From: Bacilli bacterium
GTDB lineage: Bacteria > Bacillota_I > Bacilli_A > RF39 > UBA660
Length of the DNA stretch: 64,000 nucleotides
Assembly (NCBI GenBank): GCA_900769695.1
Contig: CAAGHO010000048.1
Span: forward strand, 5,470-69,469
Direction: 5' to 3'
Shown here: positions 28,837 to 39,010 of the stretch, piece by piece
Layout: each line of letters starts with the position of its first letter
How positions within the stretch are numbered: position 1 is the first letter of the stretch
Program-made: the position numbers and the translations under genes
The notes under the pieces: model-generated
The model's database searches: none
Told to the model about the DNA's origin: nothing
What the model saw: only the letters and a program-made list of their open reading frames with translations

Positions 28837-29268
28837 ATGAGAAAAATATTGACAATTATATATATTATGATTATTACTATATCCTTAGTATTACCTATTA
28901 ATATACAGGCTGCTAATATTAAGATATCTGATAATAATTATGTTCAAATACTAGATGGAACAATAGATTGTACAAGCCAAGAAACAGGTATACTTGGTAG
29001 TGTTCAAGATAAAGAATCTGTTGCTTGGTTATTACAACAGATTCTAAATTATATTAAGATACTAGGACCGTCTCTTGCAATTGCTTTAGGAACTATTGAT
29101 TTTGTAAAGGCAATAGTGGTTTCAGATGAAAAAAGTATGAAAGAGACACAAAAGAAATTTGTGAATAGATTAATTGCAGCTTTTTTATTGTTTTTTGTAC
29201 CTTTAATAGTTCAAGTGTTATTGAATTTATTTGGTTTTACAACAAATATTGCTTGTGGATTAAAATAG
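28837..29268 (+). CDS. VirB2/TrbC-like protein with signal peptide
   Basis: The start is placed at ATG 28837, 9 bases from AGGGTGG; GTG 28831 is an alternative only 3 bases from it. The 143-residue product has a signal peptide (ILTIIYIMIITISLVLPI, likely cut after IQA) and then two helices separated by DFVKAIVVSDEKSMKETQKK. This is the same core as the preceding gene, with a secreted leader added. A conserved GTIDF/GTIDL turn links the two. One may be the pilin and the other a membrane component. Confidence 0.6.
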   Translation: MRKILTIIYIMIITISLVLPINIQAANIKISDNNYVQILDGTIDCTSQETGILGSVQDKESVAWLLQQILNYIKILGPSLAIALGTIDFVKAIVVSDEKSMKETQKKFVNRLIAAFLLFFVPLIVQVLLNLFGFTTNIACGLK

Positions 29269-29287
29269 TTAATTAGGAGGTAAAAAT

Positions 29288-31498
29288 ATGGTTCAATTAT
29301 TATTTGGATTTAATAGTGATTTAGCAACTCCAGGTGTTGTGCAAAATGCCTTAAGAAGTATACTTATGACACTTGATCATGTTGTATATTGGTGTATTGG
29401 TGTTGTTTATAATGTTTTATTTAATATTTCTGAAACAACAGTTATTAGTTCTGATACGTTAAAATCCTTCTATGGTAGAGTTCAATTAATTTTAGGAGTA
29501 ATAATGATTTTTAAAATATCAGTATCATTATTACAATATGTAATTAATCCAGAAGCATTTAGTGACAAGAAAAAAGGAATTGGTCAAGTAATAACAAGAA
29601 TAGTAACGATGTTAGCGATGCTTACTGCAATTGTACCTTTAAATATTCCTTTATCAGCAGAAGATGAAACTAATAAAACATATAATTATTATTTAAATCA
29701 AAATGGTTTATTATTTGGTACAATGTTTTCACTTCAACACAGAATCTTAAAACAAAATACAATAGCTAAACTTGTTCTTGGAAATACAGAAAATTCTTTT
29801 ACAGTTACAGATAGTGATAATACAGAGTATGAAACAGATTTTAGTGAAAATTCAAATGCTGGAGAAGCAGTAGCTGCGTATGTTTTAAAAAGTTTCTTTA
29901 GAATAAATGTAAAAGATGAAATAAATAGTGATAATATTAATAGTCAGGATAATTATTATTGTGGAACAAGTGAAAAAGTAAAAGATGCAATTAATTTTGA
30001 TAAGGTTGTTGAAAGTGCAGTGTCAACAGCAGCAGGTGCTACTGCAGGTGCTGTAGTTGGTTCGATTATTCCTGGACTTGGAACTGCAGTCGGTGCTGTA
30101 ACCGGTGGAGTAATTGGTTTCGTGGGAGACAAATTATTCAATTGGGCAACAGCAGATAGAGCTTCAAAGTATTATAAGATGTGGGTTAGTACAACTGATG
30201 TTTCAACACTTGCTGAAATGGTTAATGCAAATTGTGATGATTATTATTTATTTTCTTATTTTCCAGTCGTATCTACTATATGTGGTGTTTTATTACTTTT
30301 AGTGTTTGCTGTAACATGTCTAGATGTTGCAATAAGAGCCTTAAAACTTGCAATACTCCGTTTGATTGCTCCTATTGCTATAATAAGTTATATAGATCCA
30401 AAATCAGCAGAAAAAGGTGCTTTCAGTAACTGGGTAAAATTACTTATTTCAACATATTTAGATTTATTCTTAAGACTTGCAATAATATATTTTGTTATGT
30501 TTATAGTTATGGAAATTATACATGGTGGTTTAGAGTTGCCACTAGGTAATGGTGTTATTGGATTACTTTCTACTGTTATTATTATCATTGGATTATTCTA
30601 TTTTGCTAGACAAGCTCCTAAATTTATTACCGATGCTTTAGGTATAAAGAGTCTCGGAATGGGAGTTGGTCTTTCAGGATTATTTGGTGCAGCAGGAGCA
30701 TTAATGGGTGGTGCTGGTCTATCTGGAGCAGCAGCAGGATTTATGGATGCATCTAATGCATCAGCAGATGCAGCAGCACAAGGAAAACAAGCTCCACCTG
30801 CATATAGTTCTCAACGTGATAAAATTGCACAAATGCTAACTGGTGATAAAAATGCTAAAGGTGGTATTTTGGGAAATGCTACAAAAGCAATGCAAGATAG
30901 AGCTAATGCTAATTTAGCTGAACGTGTATTTGGAGTTAATAGAAATAAAGTTGCAGAGGCTAAGAATTTAAAATATGCTTTAGCAAACGAAGCATCAGCA
31001 GCTAAGAATAGATATGAAAGATTTGCAAATGGTAATATGAGCAATGTAGAAAGAGATGCTTTAATTAATGATTATGCTCGTCAAGAAGCTATGAGTCAAG
31101 ATGGATGGAACGACTTGTCTGAAGCAGAGCAAAATGATAGAATTAATTCTTATGTAAATGGTTTATCAGCTCTTTCTACAGATCAACAAAATAGTCTACT
31201 TTCTAGCTATCTAGAAGATGATTGGTCAACTAAAGAAACTGCTTCTGCTAAACAAAATTCTTGGTATGAAGAAGGAGCAAAAATGCTTGAAAATATGGGT
31301 ATTAATGAAACTCTTCAAGAAAAATATAGTGCTAGAGGAAGAAGAAGAGCTAGAAGAGTCTATGATCAAAATTTAGCTGCTAGAGGGGGAGATAGAAATT
31401 ATAAAGTGCAAAATACATCAAGACCTTCAACTAGTATAGATCGTGCGGCAGATATTCAACGATTAAATCAAAATAATAACAACAATAATAATCCGTAA
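29288..31498 (+). CDS. VirB6/TrbL-like polytopic membrane protein with glycine-zipper segment
   Basis: A 736-residue channel component. Helices near residues 30-50 and 65-85 and a block of four to five near 330-440 frame the VirB6-type core, with conserved-looking ALKLAILRLIAPIAIISYI. Between them an extracytoplasmic region of about 200 residues contains AGATAGAVVGSIIPGLGTA and the following GGVIGFVGDKLF, a glycine-zipper hairpin of the kind found in pore or membrane-inserting proteins. The last 250 residues are a soluble, Ala/Asn-rich helical tail ending in Asn repeats. It lies between the VirB2-like and PrgI-like genes. Confidence 0.75.
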   Translation: MVQLLFGFNSDLATPGVVQNALRSILMTLDHVVYWCIGVVYNVLFNISETTVISSDTLKSFYGRVQLILGVIMIFKISVSLLQYVINPEAFSDKKKGIGQVITRIVTMLAMLTAIVPLNIPLSAEDETNKTYNYYLNQNGLLFGTMFSLQHRILKQNTIAKLVLGNTENSFTVTDSDNTEYETDFSENSNAGEAVAAYVLKSFFRINVKDEINSDNINSQDNYYCGTSEKVKDAINFDKVVESAVSTAAGATAGAVVGSIIPGLGTAVGAVTGGVIGFVGDKLFNWATADRASKYYKMWVSTTDVSTLAEMVNANCDDYYLFSYFPVVSTICGVLLLLVFAVTCLDVAIRALKLAILRLIAPIAIISYIDPKSAEKGAFSNWVKLLISTYLDLFLRLAIIYFVMFIVMEIIHGGLELPLGNGVIGLLSTVIIIIGLFYFARQAPKFITDALGIKSLGMGVGLSGLFGAAGALMGGAGLSGAAAGFMDASNASADAAAQGKQAPPAYSSQRDKIAQMLTGDKNAKGGILGNATKAMQDRANANLAERVFGVNRNKVAEAKNLKYALANEASAAKNRYERFANGNMSNVERDALINDYARQEAMSQDGWNDLSEAEQNDRINSYVNGLSALSTDQQNSLLSSYLEDDWSTKETASAKQNSWYEEGAKMLENMGINETLQEKYSARGRRRARRVYDQNLAARGGDRNYKVQNTSRPSTSIDRAADIQRLNQNNNNNNNP

Positions 31499-31539
31499 TT
31501 TATATTTTGTTTTTATGATAAAAAGGAGTGTGATATATA

Positions 31540-31863
31540 GTGAATAATACATATTTAATTCCAGCTAATACGAAGAGCGGAAAGTTAATTTTGGGAATGT
31601 TTAAACCATTTGACTTAATATTGTTTGGAAGTGGGATAGCCATGACATTATTGTTATTAGTTATTCTACCAATGGAATCATTGATAGTTACAGTAATTGT
31701 TATACTTCCAGCATTGATTACAGGTTTTTTGGTTATTCCTGTTCCAAATTACCATAATATGTTAAATGTCATTGGTGAGTTAGTTGAATTTATAACAACT
31801 CAAAGAAATTATGAATGGAAAGGTTGGTGTGTAGGATATGAAAAAGGCAAGCGAAAAAAGTAG
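31540..31863 (+). CDS. PrgI-family (VirB3-like) protein
   Basis: A 107-residue protein starting at GTG behind AAAAGGAG. Two adjacent helices (about residues 25-70) follow a short basic N terminus, and the tail (LVEFITTQRNYEWKGW) is short and polar. This is the size and shape of PrgI proteins, the VirB3 counterpart that docks VirB4 in Gram-positive systems. The end overlaps the next gene by 26 bases. Confidence 0.7.
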   Translation: MNNTYLIPANTKSGKLILGMFKPFDLILFGSGIAMTLLLLVILPMESLIVTVIVILPALITGFLVIPVPNYHNMLNVIGELVEFITTQRNYEWKGWCVGYEKGKRKK

Positions 31864-32389
31864 ATCAACTGAGGATTGGCTTCCAGTGAGGAGTATTCAA
31901 AATAACTGCATTGTAACTTATGGAAATAATAAAGTCAGCGGAGTAAAAATAACTCCAAGGAATATATTTATTCTTGATCAAAGTTCTCAAGATAATGTAT
32001 TAATTAGCTTGAAAAACTTTTATAATATGATAGATTTTGAATTTTGGTTAGTTGTGGCAGATAGGCCAGTAGATATATCTGTTTATATGTCTCAACTTCA
32101 ATTATTACTTAATAATACTCAAAGTGCAGCTATTAGAAAGTTAATTCTTCAAGATTTAGATAAAGGTAATACATTTATTAACAATAATATTGTTGATACA
32201 GAATATTACATTTTATTTAAAGAAAAAGATGATAATATGCTTGAGAAGAAAATTAGATTATTAATTAATGGTTTGGCAACTTGTGGATTAAATGCTTCTC
32301 AAGTTACTAATGATGATTTAAGAATTGTTTTAGATAATTTCTTAAATGGGGGTCAAACAACAGAATTTGGAACGGTGATGCCAGTATGA
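31838..32389 (+). CDS. VirB4 N-terminal-domain protein (separate chain)
   Basis: A 183-residue soluble protein whose content (EDWLPVRSIQNNCIVTYGN, then FWLVVADRPVDISVY and YYILFKEKDDN) matches the N-terminal regulatory part of VirB4-like ATPases. It stops in an ATGA overlap with the following VirB4 gene. It has no P-loop. A split between this part and the motor is seen in some Gram-positive conjugation systems; here both genes are intact and coupled, so it is not a broken gene. Confidence 0.6.
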   Translation: MKKASEKSRSTEDWLPVRSIQNNCIVTYGNNKVSGVKITPRNIFILDQSSQDNVLISLKNFYNMIDFEFWLVVADRPVDISVYMSQLQLLLNNTQSAAIRKLILQDLDKGNTFINNNIVDTEYYILFKEKDDNMLEKKIRLLINGLATCGLNASQVTNDDLRIVLDNFLNGGQTTEFGTVMPV

Positions 32390-34176
32390 GTATAAGTATA
32401 AGAGGAGAATTAGCTCCTAAAGGTTTAAGCTTTAATGCTAGTGATTTTTTCATAAGTGATAAGTATGCAACTATTTTGACAGTGATTGGATTTCCAAGAT
32501 ATATTCAACCAGGTTATTTAGCGACTTTAACTAGTATGTCAGGAATTAAAATTGTAATTAAACATATTCCAGTACCTTTTTCAACAATGTCTAAAATGCT
32601 TAACAAACAAGTTGCTGACTTAAAAGAAAAGTATCAAAGAGAACGTGATCAAGTAATGCGTGAAAAAATAAGACAAGATGCTGAAAGTTTGGAATATTAT
32701 ACATCTATGCTTGCGGCATCTCAGGCTCGAATTTTTGATTTTCAAATGCACATTATGATTACAGCTGATACTAAAGAAAGTTTGGAACTAAAGAAAGTTA
32801 ATGTTAAGAATTACTTGGATGCTATGGAATTAAAAGCAATTTCATTACGTTTTGAACAAGAAAAAGTATTAAAATCTATCTTACCAATTTTCCCACCTCA
32901 AGAAATAGAGGATAGAATTGGTACTCCGATTCCATCTATTACTTTATCAGCTATGTATCCATTTATTTTTGATAGTATAAAAGATCCAGGACTTTCAACT
33001 TTACTTGGTGTTGATTTTTCTGGAGGAGTAATTTTATTTAATCAATTTTTATATAAAATAAGAAAAGAAAATAATAGAAATAATGCTAATATGATTATAC
33101 TTGGTACTTCTGGTTCAGGAAAATCAACAGCAGCTAAATTAATGCTTAGAACACATATAAGAAACGGCTGTCAAATAGTTGCGATAGACCCTGAAAATGA
33201 ATATTCAGAAATTACTAAAGCATTTGGTGGAGATCAAGTTGATATCGGTAAAGGTGGAGAATTTGGTCTTATAAATCCATTAGAGGTCGTAATTGATGCT
33301 GACGAGGAAGAAATTAAGCAAGGACTTGGTTATACTATTCTTACTCGTACTTTACAATTTCTAAAAGCTTTTATGAAATATTATGATCCTTCAATTCAAG
33401 AAGATGTATTAACTATGTTTAGTGAAGTTGTTCAAGATACTTATAAAAGATTTGGAATTGATTTTAATACGGATTTCTCAGGATTTACATCAAAAGATTA
33501 TCCAACATTTAGCGATGTATATGCAACTATTAAAGGACGTTTAATGTCAATGACAGAACAAACTCAAGAACGCGATATTATGGAACGTCTTGAATTAAAG
33601 GTAAGACCTATCGTAAAGGAATTAAAGTTTTACTTTGATGGTCATACTACAATAAATAGTGATAGTGACTTTATGGTCTTTAACATTAAGGAATTAATGA
33701 ATAGCGATTCTAATGTTAAAAACGCTTTATTCTTTAATGTTTTAAAATATGCTTGGGGACTTTGTTTAGACACAAGTGTAGATACCGTGTTAATGATTGA
33801 TGAAGCCCATGTTTTATTAGGAGATCATAACAGTTTAGGAGCTGACTTTTTAGCGCAAGTTCAACGTCGTGCTAGAAAATATAACACAGGTACAATTATT
33901 ATTACACAACAACCAAGTGACTTTTCTGCTCCTGATGTTATTACTCAAGGTAAAGCAATATTTGATAATGCTTCATATTACTTAGTTATGGGACTAAAAA
34001 AACAAGCAGTTGAAGATTTAAGTTTATTAATTGACTTAAATGAAGGAGAAAAAGAAAGTATAAAAAGATATTCTCAAGGAGAAGCGCTATTTGTATGTGG
34101 AAATAGAAGAATGAGAATTAATGTAGCAGTTACTAAAAATGAACTAGATTCATTTGGTAGCGGTGGTGGATTCTAA
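32386..34176 (+). CDS. virB4: Type IV secretion ATPase VirB4
   Basis: A 596-residue AAA-type motor. The Walker A motif GTSGSGKST is near residue 240, AIDPENEYSEI follows, the Walker B region is TVLMIDEAHVLLGD, and TIIITQQPSDF is the sensor-like strand. It would energise substrate export and subunit assembly from the cytoplasmic side. It is joined by ATGA to the gene for its separate N-terminal part. All key nucleotide-binding residues are present, so it looks functional. Confidence 0.92.
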   Translation: MSISIRGELAPKGLSFNASDFFISDKYATILTVIGFPRYIQPGYLATLTSMSGIKIVIKHIPVPFSTMSKMLNKQVADLKEKYQRERDQVMREKIRQDAESLEYYTSMLAASQARIFDFQMHIMITADTKESLELKKVNVKNYLDAMELKAISLRFEQEKVLKSILPIFPPQEIEDRIGTPIPSITLSAMYPFIFDSIKDPGLSTLLGVDFSGGVILFNQFLYKIRKENNRNNANMIILGTSGSGKSTAAKLMLRTHIRNGCQIVAIDPENEYSEITKAFGGDQVDIGKGGEFGLINPLEVVIDADEEEIKQGLGYTILTRTLQFLKAFMKYYDPSIQEDVLTMFSEVVQDTYKRFGIDFNTDFSGFTSKDYPTFSDVYATIKGRLMSMTEQTQERDIMERLELKVRPIVKELKFYFDGHTTINSDSDFMVFNIKELMNSDSNVKNALFFNVLKYAWGLCLDTSVDTVLMIDEAHVLLGDHNSLGADFLAQVQRRARKYNTGTIIITQQPSDFSAPDVITQGKAIFDNASYYLVMGLKKQAVEDLSLLIDLNEGEKESIKRYSQGEALFVCGNRRMRINVAVTKNELDSFGSGGGF

Positions 34177-34202
34177 TTAGATTCTAGAAGTAGGTGAGGT
34201 TC

Positions 34203-36053
34203 ATGCCAAAAGAAAATAAGTATCAAGCAAATCGTAATCATATAGGTGAAAATAATAAATCTGATGTTCCTAATACAAAAACAGAGAAACTGGCAGACAA
34301 TAATGGGTCTGCCGATTATTTTACTGGAGGCAAAGGAGAAGAATCTCTTGCTCAAAAAATTGCTAATGCTAAATTAGGTGATAAGGCTTTAGGAGCATTA
34401 GGAAATGCATTAAAAAATACACCAAAACTTAATCGTGCTGCTGAAAGGTTAAATGATTTTGATAAAGATCGCAGTGGATTGTCACCTAAAGAGGTTGAAG
34501 CAGCTAAGAAAAGAAATTGGGCAACATATGATTTAAATGATAATAAAGATGGTAATCCATCATCTACCTCAGAAACTAATAATAATGATAAAGGTAATAA
34601 AGTTTTAAATGTTTTTGGGAAAAAATCAAAAAAAACAAAAAATAAATTAGGTGATTGGAGTCATGTTACAGATGAAGATGATTCTAATGGTGATGATTCC
34701 TCTTCATCATCTGATTTTTCTTTAAAAGCCAATATTGATTTATCTAAATTTTTTACATTAAAAACTAAGATTTGTATAGGTATTATTATTTTCTTAATTT
34801 TTATTATTTTTTCTTATATAATAATGATTCTTGATGAGGCTGATAAAGAAGATAAAGATATTTCTTCTACTACTGGAAATGGATCTTGTATGTATTCGAT
34901 TAAAGGATTTACAGATGGATCTAGAGTGATTCAAAGAGAAGTAAGTATTAATAATCTTAAAGTAAAATTAATGGAATGTGATGGTTCTAAACCAGTTTCT
35001 GGAGAAGAACTTGTTGATTTTGAAAAATATATATTAGGTGTAACTTATCAAGAAAACGGTAGTGGTTCAGATGAGGGTGTAAAAACAGAAGCTGTCGCAG
35101 CTAGAAGTTTTGCTTTATCAAGACCAGCTATGATGGGTAATTCTGGTGGAACTAAACTGTATGAAGAAGATGGGCAATGGATTTTGCAACTTCGTGCTTG
35201 TACTAACGATCAAGCATATTGTGATCCTGATAAAGGTTGTTGGAGTAATACCGCTGGTGGTGAATCTGGAGGAACTATTCATAGTGGACAAGATACAACA
35301 AAGGCCTGGTCAAGAGGACCTGTAGCAGCAGATTCAAAATTAAGAACACTAGTTGCTGAAACTAAGGGTCAAGTTCTTGTTGATTCTTCTGGATATATTT
35401 TAAGTACAGGTTATAGAAGTACTGATCAAAGACAATGGAATTCAAGTGCCTTTGACTACAAGCAAATCCTACTTCAACATTATAGCAGTCAAGGTGCGGC
35501 AGATATTCTTCAAATGTCATGTACTACATCAAGTCAAGGATCAACTACTGGTGAATTCACTAATTGGAAGCAATATGATCCAGCTTGGGCAACAGTTAAT
35601 ATTGGAAATAGTGGTAAAACAATTAAAAACATAGGATGTACAGTCACATCAATATCTATGCTTATAGCAAAATCTGGAGTACCTACTAATATAGAAAACT
35701 TTAATCCTGGTACTTTTGTTCAAGCTTTAAATAATAATAATGGATTTACATCTGGTGGTGCTCTTTATTGGTCTACTGTATCAAAAATTATACCTAATTT
35801 TGAATATCAAGGACAAAAATATGTCGCAGGAAAATCTAAAGCAGAAAAATTACAACAATTAAACGAATTATTAAATAACGGTTATTTTGTTACTGCAGAA
35901 GTTAAAGGAAATACTGGACAACACTGGGTTGCAGTGGATAATATATCTGGAGAAAATATAAATATGTTTGATCCAGCTAGTACATCAACGGATATGTGGT
36001 CTCAATACAGTTGGACTAATACTTCTACATATGCATACTTTAAGGTAATTTAA
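34203..36053 (+). CDS. Wall-remodelling protein: SpoIID/LytB domain plus C39-like cysteine peptidase
   Basis: The start is ATG 34203 after AGGTGAGG; GTG 34194 overlaps the site. The 616-residue product has a long polar cytoplasmic N terminus (about 175 residues), one helix (ICIGIIIFLIFIIFSYIIM), a SpoIID-like domain and a C39-like peptidase domain. The SpoIID part shows DFEKYILGVTYQENG, then AVAARSFALS. The peptidase has catalytic Cys in IGCTVTSISML and His in QHWVAVDN. SpoIID enzymes cleave peptidoglycan glycans; the peptidase would cut cross-bridges. It sits where conjugation systems carry a VirB1/CwlT-type wall hydrolase, so it likely opens the wall for the channel. Confidence 0.8.
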   Translation: MPKENKYQANRNHIGENNKSDVPNTKTEKLADNNGSADYFTGGKGEESLAQKIANAKLGDKALGALGNALKNTPKLNRAAERLNDFDKDRSGLSPKEVEAAKKRNWATYDLNDNKDGNPSSTSETNNNDKGNKVLNVFGKKSKKTKNKLGDWSHVTDEDDSNGDDSSSSSDFSLKANIDLSKFFTLKTKICIGIIIFLIFIIFSYIIMILDEADKEDKDISSTTGNGSCMYSIKGFTDGSRVIQREVSINNLKVKLMECDGSKPVSGEELVDFEKYILGVTYQENGSGSDEGVKTEAVAARSFALSRPAMMGNSGGTKLYEEDGQWILQLRACTNDQAYCDPDKGCWSNTAGGESGGTIHSGQDTTKAWSRGPVAADSKLRTLVAETKGQVLVDSSGYILSTGYRSTDQRQWNSSAFDYKQILLQHYSSQGAADILQMSCTTSSQGSTTGEFTNWKQYDPAWATVNIGNSGKTIKNIGCTVTSISMLIAKSGVPTNIENFNPGTFVQALNNNNGFTSGGALYWSTVSKIIPNFEYQGQKYVAGKSKAEKLQQLNELLNNGYFVTAEVKGNTGQHWVAVDNISGENINMFDPASTSTDMWSQYSWTNTSTYAYFKVI

Positions 36054-36064
36054 GAGGTGAAAAT

Positions 36065-36823
36065 ATGAAAAATAGAAGATATATGTATGTGATTTTAGGA
36101 TTAATATTTTCACTTCTTCTTTTTTACATACTTTATGGTAGAAATATAAAAAAGAATTATGATGATTATGAAGCTCTAATTTTACCTAATGATATTTCAT
36201 TTGTAAAATCTAAAAATAAGTGGACAAAAGTTATTGATAATAAACTTTTCAATTGGAAAGAGTATTATATATATACTAATAATGAATACTATGGTAGAAA
36301 GAATTTATACTATAATGAAAAGTGGTATATATTTGAAAAAGATAAAACGCCTTTAATGTATAATGGAGAAATCTTAGCATTTAATAAGAATCATAAGGTT
36401 CTAGAATTTAATACGGTTGATATTAACTTTGATGAATATATAAATAAAGTATTAGAAGATAACAAAATAGATAGAAATACCGCTATGACTAGCTATTATA
36501 TTAATTTAGATTTAGATGGTGATAACGATTTAGAAAAAATTTATGTTGTTACAAATAGGTTTGAAACAGAAAATATTTCTAATAAATTCTTTAGTTATGT
36601 GTTTTTTGTAAAAAACAATAACATTACTTATATTTATAATGAAAGCAGTATAGATGCTGATTCATATAGTGGCTGCAAACCATATATTAGTAATATTTTT
36701 GATATTGATGATGATAAAAAATATGAAATTGCGATGGCTTGTTCGCAATATAGTGATGGACAAGTTAATTATAAAATATATAAATATGATAAAGGTAAAT
36801 TTAATTTGCTTGTATCTAATTAA
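36065..36823 (+). CDS. Membrane-anchored protein with acidic Ca-binding-like repeats
   Basis: A 252-residue protein with one N-terminal helix (YMYVILGLIFSLLLFYILYG) and an extracytoplasmic domain. Near the C terminus NLDLDGDNDLEKIYVV and IFDIDDDKKYEIAMA resemble FG-GAP/VCBS-type metal-binding turns. The family is otherwise not recognised. It lies 11 bases after the wall hydrolase and before VirD4 in the secretion operon, so a role at the outer face of the channel is plausible but unproven. Confidence 0.5.
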   Translation: MKNRRYMYVILGLIFSLLLFYILYGRNIKKNYDDYEALILPNDISFVKSKNKWTKVIDNKLFNWKEYYIYTNNEYYGRKNLYYNEKWYIFEKDKTPLMYNGEILAFNKNHKVLEFNTVDINFDEYINKVLEDNKIDRNTAMTSYYINLDLDGDNDLEKIYVVTNRFETENISNKFFSYVFFVKNNNITYIYNESSIDADSYSGCKPYISNIFDIDDDKKYEIAMACSQYSDGQVNYKIYKYDKGKFNLLVSN

Positions 36824-36865
36824 CATTTAATATATAATATATGTTGAGAGAAAGAAGTGATCTTT

Positions 36866-38992
36866 ATGAAGTTAAAAATAAGGGTAGATTCCGAAGATTT
36901 GTTGATATTTGGAATCTTTGCAATATTTTTACTGTTTGTAGTAGCTATAGCAGTTGCAAATTTATCTTCTTTAGCAACTGACGGTTTTTTTTCAGGAATT
37001 AATCCTTTACCTGCATTTAGTAAAGATAATATTGCAACTACTATAGTGTTTTACTTGTTGTGTTTATTCGCACTAATTGTCAGTGTTAGCTCAAAAATAT
37101 TTGAGTTTGATAAGGGTGTTGGTATAACAACAAATAAAAAAGATAAAGGCTATAGTAGATGGGCTAAAGAAAAAGAGATGAAAGAAGAACTTTCTTTGAT
37201 AACTCCATTACAAGAAAAATCAAAAGTTGCCGGTGTTCCTTTAATATTAAAAGAACAAGAAGCTTGGATAGATGATAGTGAGTATCATACCTTAGTTATT
37301 GGTGCTACTGGTTCTGGTAAAACTCAAACAGTAATTAAACCTACTGTTAAGTTTTTAGCAAAAGCAGGAGAAAGTATGATTATAACAGATCCTAAGGGTG
37401 AAATTTATGAAAGTACTGCTGAAATGCTTCGTAGTAAGGGTTACCAAATATTACTATTAAACTTTCGTGATCCTCAAAATGGTAATTCTTGGAATCCGAT
37501 GTCTTTACCATATGAAATATATAAATCTGGAAAGCAAGATAAAGCAATAGAATTACTTGATGATTTAGCACTAAATATTCTTTATGATGAATCAAATGCA
37601 AATGCTGATCCATTCTGGGAAAAAACTTCAGCTGACTATTTTTCAGGCCTTGCCTTAGGTTTATTTGAAGATGCTAAAGAAGAAGAAATTAATATTAATA
37701 GTATTAACTTAATGAGTACTGTTGGAGAAGATAAATTTGGTGGATCAACATATATTAAAGAATACTTTGGAGCAAAAGATCCAGCATCAGCTGCATCGAT
37801 TAATGCTTTTGGTACCATAACTGCTCCTAGTGAAACTAAGGGCTCAATTTTATCAGTGTTTAAACAGAAAGTAAAACTTTTTGCGTCACGTGAAAATTTA
37901 AGTGAGATGTTATCTCATAGTGATATAGATTTAGCCTCAATTGGTAAAAAGAAAACAGCAGTATTTATTGTTATTCAAGATGAAAAGAAGACATATCACT
38001 CACTTGTTACAATTTTATTAAAACAAATATATGAAACTTTAATAGATGTTGCCCAAAAAAATGGTGGTAAACTTCCAATTAGAACTAACTTCTTATTGGA
38101 TGAGTTTGCTAATATGCCACCACTTAAGGATGTTACAACAATGATTACAGCAGCACGTTCTCGACAAATCAGATTTACAATGATTATTCAAAACTTCGCT
38201 CAGTTAAATAAAGTTTATGGAAAAGAAGATGCTGAAACCATTAAAGGTAACTGTGGTAATATCATTTACTTAATAAGTACAGAGCTTGCAGCACTAGAAG
38301 AAATTTCTAAAATGTGTGGTGAGGTAAAAAGTAAAAAAGATGATAAGACAGCTTCAACACCACTTGTTACGATATCAGATTTACAACGTATGAAGCAATT
38401 TGAGACAATTATTTTACGTATGAGAAAACAACCATTTAAAACAAAAATGACACCAGATTTTAAAATAGACTGGGGAGAAAAATATTCGAAAGCAAAATAT
38501 CCAACTCGTGCAAAAAGAGAAGTTCATACTTTTGATATTAAAGAATTTGTAAAATCAGAAAAAAAGAAAAAATTATTAGAAATGATGAATGCTGCTGATA
38601 CTGATGCAGATATGCAAAATCTATCAAATTCACCATTTGCAGCAGGGCCACTTTTTGGTGATATTCCAAAAATGCCACCTGTTATGAATAATCCTTTTCA
38701 AGATATTAAAAACACACCTAAGACTGCTTCAGAGCCATCAGATTTTAATGTAGATGAGCTTGTTAAAAAGATAGATGCTAAAATAGCAGAATTAGAAGAA
38801 GAAGAAAGAAGAAATAAAAAGGAACAAGAAGAAAAGAAAAAATCAGATAACCTAGAAGTAATTGGTGATAAAGAATCTGAAACTCTTCATAGTAATATAG
38901 AAGTTGATAAAAATAAACCTACTTCAAGTCTTAATTTGGATGATGATGACGATGATAGTGATGAATTCTTTGATGATTTTTTTGATAATTAG
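36866..38992 (+). CDS. virD4: Type IV coupling protein VirD4/TraG
   Basis: The start is ATG 36866; a GTG at 36857 is also in frame, within the AAAGAAGTGA ribosome site. The 708-residue product has two N-terminal helices, Walker A GATGSGKT near residue 146, TDPKGE, and the Walker B region FLLDEFANMPP. Coupling proteins select and feed substrates, DNA or protein, into the channel. The C-terminal 120 residues are highly charged, with an EELEEEERRNKKEQEEKKK-like coiled stretch and an acidic DDDDDDSDEFFDDFF end. No relaxase gene is seen, so protein substrates are possible. Confidence 0.92.
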   Translation: MKLKIRVDSEDLLIFGIFAIFLLFVVAIAVANLSSLATDGFFSGINPLPAFSKDNIATTIVFYLLCLFALIVSVSSKIFEFDKGVGITTNKKDKGYSRWAKEKEMKEELSLITPLQEKSKVAGVPLILKEQEAWIDDSEYHTLVIGATGSGKTQTVIKPTVKFLAKAGESMIITDPKGEIYESTAEMLRSKGYQILLLNFRDPQNGNSWNPMSLPYEIYKSGKQDKAIELLDDLALNILYDESNANADPFWEKTSADYFSGLALGLFEDAKEEEININSINLMSTVGEDKFGGSTYIKEYFGAKDPASAASINAFGTITAPSETKGSILSVFKQKVKLFASRENLSEMLSHSDIDLASIGKKKTAVFIVIQDEKKTYHSLVTILLKQIYETLIDVAQKNGGKLPIRTNFLLDEFANMPPLKDVTTMITAARSRQIRFTMIIQNFAQLNKVYGKEDAETIKGNCGNIIYLISTELAALEEISKMCGEVKSKKDDKTASTPLVTISDLQRMKQFETIILRMRKQPFKTKMTPDFKIDWGEKYSKAKYPTRAKREVHTFDIKEFVKSEKKKKLLEMMNAADTDADMQNLSNSPFAAGPLFGDIPKMPPVMNNPFQDIKNTPKTASEPSDFNVDELVKKIDAKIAELEEEERRNKKEQEEKKKSDNLEVIGDKESETLHSNIEVDKNKPTSSLNLDDDDDDSDEFFDDFFDN

Positions 38993-39010
38993 AAGAAATG
39001 AGGAATAGTT

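Noticed and set aside
29956..30141. Proline/alanine-rich 61-codon frame on the - strand
   Set aside because: It is the mirror of the glycine-zipper codons of the VirB6-like gene and has no ribosome site.
31838..32389. VirB4 broken by a mutation into two pieces
   Set aside because: Both pieces have proper starts, joined by an ATGA overlap, and each is a complete domain.
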